Shown here piece after piece: positions 7,941 through 15,792 of a DNA stretch of 20,083 nt. Position 1 is the first letter of the stretch, and each line of letters starts with the position of its first letter. The DNA is from Christensenella sp. UBA1260. Its GTDB lineage: Bacteria; Bacillota; Clostridia; Christensenellales; CAG-917. Position numbers and translations under genes: made by a program. The DNA is taken from the NCBI GenBank assembly GCA_002308155.1, contig DBVQ01000018.1:1-20083 (forward strand), in the 5' to 3' direction. The notes below the pieces were generated by a model that searched no databases, was not told the origin of the DNA, and was given only the letters and a program-made list of their open reading frames with translations.

Positions 7941-8909
7941 TCAACGATCCTCGCGGAAGTACGGGACGCCGAGAGCTGTCGGTGGTTGAGTCTCGCGCTT
8001 GTTGAAGAACGAAATGACAATAAGCACGAGCGCCGTGACAGCGTAAGGAATGATTTCAAGTATCTTCTTATACTCAGTACCAATACCATTGATATAGTTT
8101 GGCATAACATACAACAAACCAAATACAAATGAGCCCAAGATGCCGATGCCCGGTCTCCACAATGAGAAGATGACAAGTGCAACTGCAAGCCAACCGATTG
8201 CTTCAATTGGATATTCGGTTGAACCACTTTGCAAATCAAGCAAGCAGAATGCTCCGCCAATACCGGCAATTGCAGCGCCAAGCACGCATGAGATGTACTT
8301 GTATTTGATGACCTTTATGCCTGCCGCATCTGCCGCTGCAGGATTTTCGCCTATTGCATTGAGTGAAAGGCCTGTTCTTGTCTTTTTGAGAACAATTGCC
8401 ACAACAATTGCAATAATAATCGCAAGATAAACGAGAGTGCCGTGTGAAAGGAAAATCTTGGAGAACCAGTCGTCGCCAACTGCACCAAACATCGGTGCTT
8501 TGATAAAGTCACTTGCGGCTTTGAAAGTGATTGTACCTTCATCACTAACAACGATGTTCAAAAGATTCTTACGCCAAAATCCAAGCACGCCTGCACCAAA
8601 TGTCGTGATGGTAAGACCTGTGACGTTTTGGTTACAACGAAGGCTGATTGTGAAGAAACCATACAGAAGTCCCATTGCACCCGCAAATAGCATCGCAAAG
8701 AAAATTGTGGCAACAATAATACCAAATGCACCAGCACCACCCTTTTGTGCCATATCTGCGCCAATACAACCGCCAACTGCACCAAAGCACATAATGCCCG
8801 GGATGCCGAGGTTCAAGTGACCGGATTTTTCAATGATTGTTTCGCCCGTTGAACCATAAAGGAAGGCTGCTGCAATTCTTATTGCTCTTGAAAGTAATGT
8901 AACTAACAT
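7941..8909 (-). CDS. ABC transporter permease of a BMP-type purine/nucleoside uptake system, second permease
   Basis: A 322-residue integral membrane protein with about 8-10 hydrophobic segments, of the branched-chain/monosaccharide permease superfamily that includes B. subtilis NupQ. The family features seen are ETIIEKSGHLNLGIPGIM near the N-terminus and LSLNAIGENPAAADAAGI in the cytoplasmic coupling region. IGWLAVALVIFSLWRPGIGI near residue 240 also fits this group. The ATG at 8909 directly follows the TAA of the upstream permease with no gap, and has a GGAGG site 7-10 nt before it. It is the last gene of the xpt operon and probably forms a heterodimeric channel with the first permease. The substrate is inferred from the linked xpt gene (a purine nucleoside or base) and not read from the protein. 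Confidence 0.9.
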   Translation of the reverse strand: MLVTLLSRAIRIAAAFLYGSTGETIIEKSGHLNLGIPGIMCFGAVGGCIGADMAQKGGAGAFGIIVATIFFAMLFAGAMGLLYGFFTISLRCNQNVTGLTITTFGAGVLGFWRKNLLNIVVSDEGTITFKAASDFIKAPMFGAVGDDWFSKIFLSHGTLVYLAIIIAIVVAIVLKKTRTGLSLNAIGENPAAADAAGIKVIKYKYISCVLGAAIAGIGGAFCLLDLQSGSTEYPIEAIGWLAVALVIFSLWRPGIGILGSFVFGLLYVMPNYINGIGTEYKKILEIIPYAVTALVLIVISFFNKRETQPPTALGVPYFREDR

Positions 8910-10226
8910 TTATTTTTCCTCCTTTACGCTTTCTTCAACGCTTGCAGGTTCTTCAACAACATCTTGCGCTGGTTCTTCTTTTTGCTCTTCACCCGCCTGT
9001 ATGTGAACAACAGGTGGAGCCTCCTCAACTTTTTTATTCTTTGAAAGAGTAAGTTTTACTTTTTCATTGAATGCATCAATTTTTGCTTGAATATCCTCAC
9101 GGAAAACAAACTTGTAGTTGACAAAGAACTCAACTGCAATAATGAAGAAGAAGAATATACCAGCCATAACGCTAGGATATGATGTGCCGAACGCTTGATA
9201 AGTTGCCACCTTTGCAGAACCACGCTGTATGAAAACAACAAGGAATGATGTGACAACCATAAAGATAGGATTGAATTGTCCAAGCCATGAAATAAGAACG
9301 CCAGTAAAACCACGACCGCCAACAGTATCTTCACGCAAAGAGAAGTCTTTTGCACTGACAAGCAAAAAGCCTGTTATGCCGCAGAGTACACCGCAAAGCA
9401 CAAGCGTACGAATGATAACTGCCTTTGTGTTGATGCCGACATATTTTGCAGTGTTTGGACTTTCGCCGACAACTGCTACCTCATAGCCATGCTTGCTGTA
9501 TTTGAGATATATTGCCATAATTGTCGTTATGACTGCTGCAGCAATTATAAACAAAACAAATTCTTTGCCCACAAATTCTTGCGGTCCAATTGGCGGTATT
9601 GTGCCGCCTTTGTCAAAGAATATTGTGTTGGAACCAGCAGTTGGATTTTTTGCGACAAAGAAGCTTACAAGACAAACTGCGATGTAGTTCATCATAAGTG
9701 TCAAAAGCGTCTCGTTTGTGTTCCACTTTGCCTTAAAGAGTGCAGGAACAACTGCCCATGCCACACCAAGTCCTATAGCCAAGAGCAATGACAAGAAGAT
9801 AATCAAGCCATCACTATAACCCTTGCCCATCATAAATCTTATAACGATTGCAGCACCAAGGCCACCCATAAGGACTTGACCTTCGCCGCCGATATTCCAA
9901 AACTTCATCTTAAAGCATGGCGTGACAGCAAGTGCGATAATAAGCAATATTGCAGTTTCTTGGAATAAGTTCCAAATCGTTCTTGGCGAGCCAAATACGC
10001 CCTCTCCAAAATCCAAGAAATACTGTTCAAAACTGTATTCTTCAAAATATCTGCCTGCTTGACTCAATTGCTCATTGTTGACTGCAACAATAATAATTGT
10101 GACAATACCGCAAACCAAAACGGAGACGGCAAAAGCTATGGCTCTCAACGCCCAAGCACGCTTTGACCCGCCAGTCGTGCGTTTGGTCAAATGGAAAAGA
10201 GGTTCATGAATCTTGTTGTTAATCAT
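8910..10226 (-). CDS. ABC transporter permease of a BMP-type purine/nucleoside uptake system, first permease
   Basis: A 438-residue polytopic membrane protein related to NupP/YufP-type permeases. Recognisable segments are FKMKFWNIGGEGQVLMGGLG, where membrane helices alternate with a conserved Gly-rich motif, and KWNTNETLLTLMMNYIA in the cytoplasmic loop. The chain of hydrophobic helices ends near residue 390. The last roughly 40 residues are an acidic, Glu/Val/Pro-rich tail (EEAPPVVHIQAGEEQ onwards). This makes the protein longer than its roughly 350-residue relatives. I chose ATG 10226, with GAGGAGG about 9 nt upstream; the gene starts 2 nt beyond the ATPase stop (10219-10221). A start at 10289 would add a basic stretch overlapping the ATPase gene. 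It is next to the ATPase it works with. Confidence 0.88.
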   Translation of the reverse strand: MINNKIHEPLFHLTKRTTGGSKRAWALRAIAFAVSVLVCGIVTIIIVAVNNEQLSQAGRYFEEYSFEQYFLDFGEGVFGSPRTIWNLFQETAILLIIALAVTPCFKMKFWNIGGEGQVLMGGLGAAIVIRFMMGKGYSDGLIIFLSLLLAIGLGVAWAVVPALFKAKWNTNETLLTLMMNYIAVCLVSFFVAKNPTAGSNTIFFDKGGTIPPIGPQEFVGKEFVLFIIAAAVITTIMAIYLKYSKHGYEVAVVGESPNTAKYVGINTKAVIIRTLVLCGVLCGITGFLLVSAKDFSLREDTVGGRGFTGVLISWLGQFNPIFMVVTSFLVVFIQRGSAKVATYQAFGTSYPSVMAGIFFFFIIAVEFFVNYKFVFREDIQAKIDAFNEKVKLTLSKNKKVEEAPPVVHIQAGEEQKEEPAQDVVEEPASVEESVKEEK

Positions 10227-12144
10227 TATTCTTTTCCTCCTCTTTTGTTTCTTCTTGTTGTGGAGCGACATTGTAATCGTAGCGCTCAACCGTTTCCGGC
10301 ATCTTTGTCATGAGAAGACCAAGTTGCTCCTTTGTGACGTTTCTTGCATCCACGATTGCAGACACCTTGCCGCCGCAGAGGACCATGATTCTGTCGCAAA
10401 GAGCAATCAAAACGTCAAGGTCTTCGCCGACATAAACGACTGCGGTGTTGCGAGCCTTCTGCTCATTCAAAAGGTTGTAGATGAGATATGACGAGTTGAC
10501 GTCAAGACCACGCACCGGATATGCTGACATCAAGACCTTTGGTGAGGATGAGATTTCACGTCCGACAAGCACCTTTTGCACGTTACCACCTGACAAACGT
10601 CTGACCGGAGTCATATCGCTTGGCGTGACGACGCCGAGATCGTCGATGATTTTGTCAGCAAGTGCTTTTGGCTTTTTGCGATTGACGAATATTGATTTGC
10701 CCTTTCTATAGCTTCTGAGCATCATATTGTCGATGATGCTCATGTTGCCAACAAGTCCCATGTGGAGACGATCTTCAGGCACGAATGAGAGTTTGATGCC
10801 GAGTTCTTGGATTTCTCTTGGCGTCCTCTTGTTGAGGTCAATGACTTCGTTTTCATAGTAAAGGATTTGCTCTTCATTGACGAGTCTTGTGATCTCTTTT
10901 GCAGACTTACCTTTGAGATCAACAGGAGTCCCATCCGGATAATGGAACATGCCCATCTCTGCCTTCTTTTTGATTTGTTTCAAATCATTGTGGAAGAAAG
11001 TGACTGGTTTGTTCTCTTTTGGATTGTAGAAAATGATTGAACCACTCTCAACAGGTTGAAGCCCTGCGATGCCTTCAAGGAGTTCCTTTTGACCATTGCC
11101 GGCGATGCCTGCAACGCCAAATATCTCGCCACCGTTGACTGTGAAAGACACATCCTCGATTGCATGCAAACCGTCTTTGTTGCGGACTGTAAGTCCTTCA
11201 ACAACAAGACGCGGTTGAGGATCGATTGGGAGTTCTCTTGCAATGTTGAGGTCAACCTTTTCGCCAACCATCATCTCTGTGAGTTCCTTCTCGCTTGTCT
11301 CGCTTGTCTTGACTGTGCCGATATATTTGCCCTTGCGGAGCACTGCAACGCGATCGGAGATCTCCATAACCTCGTTGAGCTTGTGTGTGATGATGATGAT
11401 TGATTTGCCGCTTTCGCGCATCTTTCTCATGACGGCAAAGAGTTTTTGGATCTCTTGCGGAGTGAGAACAGCTGTCGGCTCATCAAGGATGAGCTTGTCT
11501 GCGCCACGGTACAAAACTTTTATGATTTCGACTGTCTGCTTTTCAGAAACAGACATTTCGTATACTTTCTTTTTTAAATCAATATCAAAGCCATATTGAT
11601 CGGCAATTGCTTGAAGTCTCTTTGCGCGGGTTCTCGGCAAATAGTTGAACGCAACTGCTTTGCCAAACTTGACAAACGGCAATGCACAAATTTTGAGATT
11701 GCGCTTGTTGTTTATCTTGCTGATAGCCTTCTTTTTTGCCTCTTCGTCAAGATTTTCGCCAAGCGCAGAGATTTCATTTGCAGCTTGAAGTCTAAGCTCT
11801 TGCGATTTTTCTCTGATGCTGAAAGGAGGCATCTTTTCACCAAGAATGATGTTGTCCGCAGCAGTAAAGATGTCAACAAGTTTGAAGTGCTGGTGCACCA
11901 TGCCGATTCTGTTTTTGAATGCATCAATCGGCGATTTGATGAGCACTTCTTTGCCGTCAACAAAGATATGCCCTGCATCCGGGAAATAGATGCCTGAGAG
12001 CATATTCATAAGTGTTGTCTTGCCGCTTCCGTTCTCGCCGAGCAGAGACAAAATCTCGCCCTTTTCAACATCAAGATTGATGTCTTGATTGGCATGGATC
12101 GAGCCGAAAGTTTTGGTTATTCCAACGAGTTCTATTGCTTTCAT
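10219..12144 (-). CDS. Double-domain ABC transporter ATPase of a BMP-type uptake system, with two insertions
   Basis: A cytoplasmic ATPase that powers the two permeases. It has two nucleotide-binding halves, as in NupO and sugar ATPases such as RbsA. First half: Walker A GENGSGKT (36-43), Q-loop MVHQHF (82-87), a degenerate signature MSVSEKQ (197-203), Walker B LILDEP (218-223) and switch His 254. Second half: a Walker A-like GIAGNGQK lacking the canonical GKT, a good LSGGN signature (517-521) and SAYPVRGLDV. Asymmetric halves like these are normal for the family. The protein is 641 residues against about 510 usually. The extra length sits near residues 103-182 and 372-440. I chose ATG 12144, where homology begins (MKAIELVGITKTFG). 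A GTG at 12183 is less likely. No clear Shine-Dalgarno is seen. Confidence 0.9.
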   Translation of the reverse strand: MKAIELVGITKTFGSIHANQDINLDVEKGEILSLLGENGSGKTTLMNMLSGIYFPDAGHIFVDGKEVLIKSPIDAFKNRIGMVHQHFKLVDIFTAADNIILGEKMPPFSIREKSQELRLQAANEISALGENLDEEAKKKAISKINNKRNLKICALPFVKFGKAVAFNYLPRTRAKRLQAIADQYGFDIDLKKKVYEMSVSEKQTVEIIKVLYRGADKLILDEPTAVLTPQEIQKLFAVMRKMRESGKSIIIITHKLNEVMEISDRVAVLRKGKYIGTVKTSETSEKELTEMMVGEKVDLNIARELPIDPQPRLVVEGLTVRNKDGLHAIEDVSFTVNGGEIFGVAGIAGNGQKELLEGIAGLQPVESGSIIFYNPKENKPVTFFHNDLKQIKKKAEMGMFHYPDGTPVDLKGKSAKEITRLVNEEQILYYENEVIDLNKRTPREIQELGIKLSFVPEDRLHMGLVGNMSIIDNMMLRSYRKGKSIFVNRKKPKALADKIIDDLGVVTPSDMTPVRRLSGGNVQKVLVGREISSSPKVLMSAYPVRGLDVNSSYLIYNLLNEQKARNTAVVYVGEDLDVLIALCDRIMVLCGGKVSAIVDARNVTKEQLGLLMTKMPETVERYDYNVAPQQEETKEEEKNND

Positions 12145-12165
12145 CTTAAAATAAATGGGATTTTT

Positions 12166-12261
12166 ATGTGTCTTTAAAAACACATTTACGGACTATAAAA
12201 GTCCGTAGATGAATTTGCTATAAAGTTAATTTGCATCTTGCCCAAATGGGCAAGATGCAAA
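12166..12261 (-). repeat. Three tandem inverted repeats between the lipoprotein and ATPase genes
   Basis: A cluster of hairpins within the 137-nt gap. From the lipoprotein side: a perfect 14-bp stem with 4-nt loop (TTTGCATCTTGCCC, 12230-12261); an 8-bp stem TACGGACT/AGTCCGTA (12187-12207); and a 6-bp stem ATGTGT/ACACAT (12166-12185). No long T-run follows the big stem on the minus strand, so full termination is doubtful. Such structures typically stabilise the 3' end of abundant binding-protein mRNA or give partial termination before the transporter genes. Confidence 0.8.
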
Positions 12262-12280
12262 GTGTTTAACAGACTATTGA

Positions 12281-13516
12281 TTAGTCTTCACCATAGTTTC
12301 TGTCAAGAAGAGTGATACCATCAATTTCAACATCGAAGTATGGAGCAGAACGAAGCTCGGATTCATGGAAGTAACCGTTTGAAATAGCTTCAGTTTCATG
12401 TACAAAGTCGCCAGCATCGTCAACGTCTGCAAGGTAAGTTGTGAGGTTTTGACCATTAACTGTGAACTTGGATGTATCGAAGACTTTGAGTGTGCCTGCT
12501 TCGAGTTGAGCCTTCACGGAATCAAGTGTTTCTTGAGTGTTTGCAGCTGGTGCAACTGATCCAAGAGCTGTGAGTTTGACACCGCCGTTTTGGAGTGTGC
12601 CGTTCCAGTCTTTTGCAACTGCTTGGCCTTTAACAACTTGAGTGATGACATATTTGTAGTAAGGTGCCCAATCGATTCTGGAAGAAACGATGAATGTGCG
12701 CGGGCAGTTTGCAACTGTTGAACCGTTGTAAGAAACGTTTGGAACATTGTGCTCTTCGCAAGCATTTGGTGCGCCCAAAGAGTCAGCATGTTGGCTGATG
12801 AGGTCGCAGTGCTCGTCCACGATCAAGTGGTTTGCTGCATCATATTCAGCATTCAAGTCATACCAAGAACCTGTGAATGTAACAACCATTGTTGCAGATG
12901 GAACGATGGAGCGAACACCAAGGAAGAATGAGCTGTAACCAGACATAACTTCTGCATATGTAAATGCGCCGATGTAACCAACTTTTGGAGCATTTGTCTT
13001 GCCCATTGCTTGGAGTTTGAGGCCTGCTGCAACACCTGCGAGGTATCTGCCTTCATAGATTGTTGCGAATGCGTTTGCATAGTTGTTGAGGTTTTCGGTG
13101 TGAGCCTTTGTACCTGTTGCATGGCAGAATTGAACGTTTGGATATTGCTTTGCAGCTCTGATCATGTATTGCTCATGACCGAAGGAATCTGCGATGATGA
13201 CCTTGCATCCTGCTTCTGCGAGTTCGCATGCTTTTTGATAGCACTCATTTCCTTCTGGGACGCCAGACTCGATCAAAACTTGTCTGTTGCTGAGGCCGAG
13301 TTCTTGTTGAACAGCTCTCATAGCGTCGATGAAGTTCTTGTCATAAGTGGATGATTCATCGTGCAATGTGATGAGACCAATCTTGAAATCAGATGGGATC
13401 ACGAGTTCATCGTTTCCACTATTGTTGTTTGCTTTCTTGTTGCAAGCTGCGAAACCAACACAAAGTGCGGCAACGAGTGCGATTGCAAGTACGATTGCGA
13501 TAACTTTCTTTTTCAT
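12281..13516 (-). CDS. BMP-family substrate-binding lipoprotein (Med/PnrA-like) for nucleoside or purine uptake
   Basis: Extracellular, membrane-anchored solute-binding protein. The 411-residue precursor starts with a lipoprotein signal peptide (MKKKVIAIVLAIALVAALCV). The lipobox is FAAC with Cys25 as the lipidation site, followed by an Asn/Lys-rich linker. Mature motifs fit the BMP/PnrA family: FKIGLITLHDESSTYDKNF at the start and GCKVIIADSFGHEQYM in the first lobe. ATIYEGRYLAGVAAGLK and KVGYIGAF follow later. PnrA-type proteins bind purine nucleosides. The AGGAG site is at a normal distance from ATG 13516. It is second in the operon after xpt and is followed by strong hairpins, consistent with higher expression than the transporter genes. 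The substrate is inferred from family and from xpt. Confidence 0.92.
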   Translation of the reverse strand: MKKKVIAIVLAIALVAALCVGFAACNKKANNNSGNDELVIPSDFKIGLITLHDESSTYDKNFIDAMRAVQQELGLSNRQVLIESGVPEGNECYQKACELAEAGCKVIIADSFGHEQYMIRAAKQYPNVQFCHATGTKAHTENLNNYANAFATIYEGRYLAGVAAGLKLQAMGKTNAPKVGYIGAFTYAEVMSGYSSFFLGVRSIVPSATMVVTFTGSWYDLNAEYDAANHLIVDEHCDLISQHADSLGAPNACEEHNVPNVSYNGSTVANCPRTFIVSSRIDWAPYYKYVITQVVKGQAVAKDWNGTLQNGGVKLTALGSVAPAANTQETLDSVKAQLEAGTLKVFDTSKFTVNGQNLTTYLADVDDAGDFVHETEAISNGYFHESELRSAPYFDVEIDGITLLDRNYGED

Positions 13517-13570
13517 AGTTTCTCCTTTTGCCCGTTTTGGGTTTTATTTTTTAGGTTTTGCTCAATTTAT

Positions 13571-13583
13571 GGCGACTGTCGCC
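13571..13583 (-). repeat. Small hairpin after the xpt stop codon
   Basis: GGCGA-CTG-TCGCC lies directly beside the xpt stop. A T-tract does not follow on the minus strand, so it is a weak processing or stability signal at most and does not separate the transcripts. Confidence 0.4.
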
Positions 13584-14156
13584 TCAGTGCTTGAAAGTGA
13601 GCCCTGTATCACTCATACTTTCAATGATTGCAAGACTTTCAACTCTTATGCCCTGTGCTCTCAAAGCATCTCCGCCGCCTTGGAAGCCCTTCTCTATTGC
13701 GATTGCGCAACCAACGAGTTCCGCTCCCGCTTGATCAATAAGCGACACAAGACCTTTTATTGCTTCGCCGTGTGCCAAGAAGTCGTCCACGATGAGCACT
13801 TTGTCGCCTGCGTTCAAATATTGTTTTGAAACGATGACGTGTGCGACGTTGCCGTGCGTATAGGACTTGACCTCTGCGGAATAGCAATCGGTGTTGATGT
13901 TGTTTGTCCTGTCTTTTTTTGCAAAAAGCACCGGTGCATGCAAATAGTGCGCAGCTGCGCAGGCTATTGCAATACCCGATGCTTCAATAGTCAATATTTT
14001 TGTGATTTCAACCCCTGAAAAGAGCGCAGAAATTTCCTTACCAATCTCGTCGAGAAGTTCATTGTCAATGAGATGATTCAAAAATCCGCCTACTTTGAGA
14101 ACATTGCCCGGCAAAACTTTGCCATCTCTCAAAATACGCTCTTCCAATAATTGCAT
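13584..14156 (-). CDS. xpt: Xanthine phosphoribosyltransferase
   Basis: Cytoplasmic salvage enzyme that makes XMP from xanthine and PRPP. The 190-residue product is the size of B. subtilis Xpt and fits along its length: MQLLEERILRDGKVLPGNVL at the N-terminus, then LTIEASGIAIACAAAHYL near 55-72. The PRPP loop is VLIVDDFLAHGEA (120-132). EKGFQGGGDALRAQGIRVES follows at about 155-174, and IESMSDTGLTF ends the protein. GGAGG lies 6 nt before ATG 14156, and a strong promoter lies at 14274-14246. It heads an apparent operon with a BMP lipoprotein and ABC transporter, so uptake and conversion of a purine are transcribed together. Its leader RNA is structured, as described separately. Confidence 0.95.
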   Translation of the reverse strand: MQLLEERILRDGKVLPGNVLKVGGFLNHLIDNELLDEIGKEISALFSGVEITKILTIEASGIAIACAAAHYLHAPVLFAKKDRTNNINTDCYSAEVKSYTHGNVAHVIVSKQYLNAGDKVLIVDDFLAHGEAIKGLVSLIDQAGAELVGCAIAIEKGFQGGGDALRAQGIRVESLAIIESMSDTGLTFKH

Positions 14157-14239
14157 ACAATTCCTCCACCACCATATTTTGTGGTCTGCGTGGCATCTTT
14201 ATCCACTAGGTTGTGCAAATAGGGTTGCTCACATTTGAT
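14157..14239 (-). promoter_or_regulatory. Structured 5' leader of xpt, candidate riboswitch or translational control element
   Basis: From the predicted start (about 14239) the leader can fold one hairpin at 14233-14212 (TGTG/CACA with a 2-nt bulge and CAA/TTG) and a second at 14206-14190 (GTGGAT and AT-CCAC with a bulged G). A third at 14185-14168 (ACCAC/GTGGT) ends right beside the GGAGG at 14167-14163. The third can hide the ribosome site. A further TTGTGGT at 14246-14240 could pair with ACCACAA (14185-14179) to form a three-way junction, but it overlaps the -10 box and would be transcribed only from an earlier start. No canonical purine riboswitch junction (such as TTTCTACC) is present. 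Confidence 0.5.
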
Positions 14240-14245
14240 ACCACA

Positions 14246-14274
14246 ATTATAATTGTTTTGATTTTTCAAGTCAA
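14246..14274 (-). promoter_or_regulatory. Strong sigma-A-type promoter of the xpt operon
   Basis: Minus-strand -35 TTGACT (14274-14269), an exact 17-bp spacer and -10 TATAAT (14251-14246). The predicted start is near 14239, giving a leader of about 83 nt. Confidence 0.85.
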
Positions 14275-14297
14275 ACAAAAATTGTCGATTGCGACAA
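14275..14297 (-). other. Hairpin immediately upstream of the xpt -35 box
   Basis: TTGTCG-ATTG-CGACAA (14282-14297) forms a 6-bp stem. On the minus strand it is followed by a T-rich run ending at the -35 box. It could be a terminator for stray minus-strand transcripts or a binding site for a regulator of the xpt operon. The rest of the gene-free stretch 14298-14500 is AT-rich, and I see nothing else in it. Confidence 0.4.
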
Positions 14298-14508
14298 AAA
14301 ATTATAAAATTTTTAGGTTGAAAACACTATTAGTATTTTTTGCAATTTTTCTCACGTATTTTGAGCGGTTTTTGCAAAGATTTGTGCATTTTTGCGAGCG
14401 GAATAAAGGTTTACTTGTCAACCAATTGTTTTGTCCGCCGACATTTTTTTGAATATAAAAATAAATATTTGAAAATATGCTTTTATTTTTCATTATTTTT
14501 TGTTATTA

Positions 14509-14514
14509 TATAAT
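14509..14514 (+). promoter_or_regulatory. Candidate -10 box of the tandem aldolase gene
   Basis: A consensus TATAAT lies 34 nt before the start codon. The best -35 is a weak TTTTCA at 14487-14492 with a 16-bp spacer. AAGGAG (14535-14540) is the ribosome site. Confidence 0.45.
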
Positions 14515-14547
14515 TTAGATTATATTTTCCTTATAAGGAGATTTGTT

Positions 14548-15792
14548 ATGAACGAACTTACACTCGCCAACTTCAACAAATACGCCAAGTTGCTTGTTGA
14601 AAAGAAGTATATCGAATCCGGCTTTATCGCAACCCGCCACGAAGACGGCATCATCGTCGCAAAAGTGACGTCAAATCTTGATGCGCTCAAGGACGAAAAC
14701 CTCGTCTTTGTCAACGACAAGAACGTCGAGTCTTTGGAAGGCAATTTCAGAGCCGCGGCAGTCATCTTGTTCTGCGCAATCCGCCAAGACAAAAACGCGG
14801 GCGCAGCGGCAATCGTGGACAGCGACAAGATCCTCGCCTTCTCCTCAAAGCGCAAGACTTTGAAGCCAATCCTCGACGATATGGCACAAGTGTGCGGCAT
14901 TTCAATCAAGTGCGCGGCAAAGAATACGGCGGCGGAAGTCGTCAGCGCAATTCAAGGTCAACGCAACGCTTGCTTCTTGCCGGACGCAGGTGCTGTCGTC
15001 ACTGGACGTACGCTTGACGAAGTCTTCACCGCAACACTCGTGCTCGACAAAGCCTGCAACGCAGAGATCCTTGCCGAAGCAAAGGGTGGCACATCCGCAA
15101 TGAACGTATGCAATGCTCTTCTTGAACACGTTGTGTTCAAACTCAAATACTCCAAGAAGAACCAAGAGCAACAAAAAGAGGCTGAAGCAGGCGAAGAAAA
15201 GAAGGCCGAAGAAAAGCCGTCCGCAATCGTCACAGACGAAGAAAAGAAGATTGCAAAGGACATCAAGGACGCAGGTGTCCGTATGCTCGACGAAAACCTT
15301 GTGCAAGGCACTTGGGGCAACATAGCAGTCAAACTTGACGAAAAGACCATGCTCGCCACCCCATCCGCCCTTGATTACATCATGCTCGAGCCAAGCCAAA
15401 TGGCAAAAGTTGATATGGATACTCTCGAGTGGACAGGCTCCAACAAGGCAACGTCCGAAAAAGGCTTGCATGCACTACTCTTGAAGGGCGACGCAAACGT
15501 CAACGCCACAATCCACTCTCATCCATTTTATGGATGCATCCTCGCCGCAATGGGCAAATCAATGCCTGTTCCGGAAGCCTACCGTGACGTCCTCGGCGAT
15601 GAAATCCCATGCGCTCCTGCTGCCCTCCCAGGCACAAAGAAGCTCATCAAGAACGTTGGCGCATCCATCGGCTCCGCCCCTGCTTGCTTCCTCTCTCACC
15701 ATGGCGTAATCGTCCGCGGCAAAGACCTCGAAGATGCCTTCCGCATCTGCCGTGCGCTGGAAGATGCTTGCAAGGCGTACCTTGAGGGTTAA
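14548..15792 (+). CDS. Tandem class II aldolase/adducin-domain protein, first domain degenerate
   Basis: Likely a metal-dependent aldolase, epimerase or dehydratase acting on a sugar phosphate. The 414-residue protein has two class II aldolase folds. The C-terminal one (about 230-414) is intact: GTWGNIAV (254-261), SEKGLH (303-308), the metal ligands HSH (323-325) and the HHG motif (384-386). In L-fuculose-phosphate aldolase these positions carry the zinc. The N-terminal one (about 1-190) keeps the fold (GFIATRHEDGIIV, GRTLDEVFTATLVLDKAC) but lacks the His pair, and the HHG site reads DAG. A Lys/Glu/Ala-rich linker (about 203-225) separates them. I chose ATG 14548 because AAGGAG precedes it; the frame to 14500 overlaps the promoter. 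The substrate is unknown. Confidence 0.85.
   Translation: MNELTLANFNKYAKLLVEKKYIESGFIATRHEDGIIVAKVTSNLDALKDENLVFVNDKNVESLEGNFRAAAVILFCAIRQDKNAGAAAIVDSDKILAFSSKRKTLKPILDDMAQVCGISIKCAAKNTAAEVVSAIQGQRNACFLPDAGAVVTGRTLDEVFTATLVLDKACNAEILAEAKGGTSAMNVCNALLEHVVFKLKYSKKNQEQQKEAEAGEEKKAEEKPSAIVTDEEKKIAKDIKDAGVRMLDENLVQGTWGNIAVKLDEKTMLATPSALDYIMLEPSQMAKVDMDTLEWTGSNKATSEKGLHALLLKGDANVNATIHSHPFYGCILAAMGKSMPVPEAYRDVLGDEIPCAPAALPGTKKLIKNVGASIGSAPACFLSHHGVIVRGKDLEDAFRICRALEDACKAYLEG

Noticed and set aside
12145..12183. GTG start extending the ABC ATPase by 13 residues
   Set aside because: The extension lies in a hairpin, has no ribosome site and does not match the family start, which begins at MKAIELVG.
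13347..13829. 160-codon plus-strand frame across the lipoprotein and xpt genes
   Set aside because: It covers parts of two well-supported minus-strand genes and the gap between them, with no promoter or ribosome site.
14157..14246. Classical guanine/adenine riboswitch before xpt
   Set aside because: The conserved junction sequences and kissing loops are not present. Only the operon context and the three-stem layout are similar.
14213..14452. 79-codon plus-strand frame between xpt and the aldolase gene
   Set aside because: It crosses the xpt promoter and leader, has no ribosome site, and encodes a biased Phe/Leu/Ile peptide.
14902..15471. 189-codon minus-strand frame inside the tandem aldolase gene
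   Set aside because: The sense strand encodes a clear aldolase with catalytic motifs. The opposite frame is low-complexity Phe/Cys/Leu and has no ribosome site.
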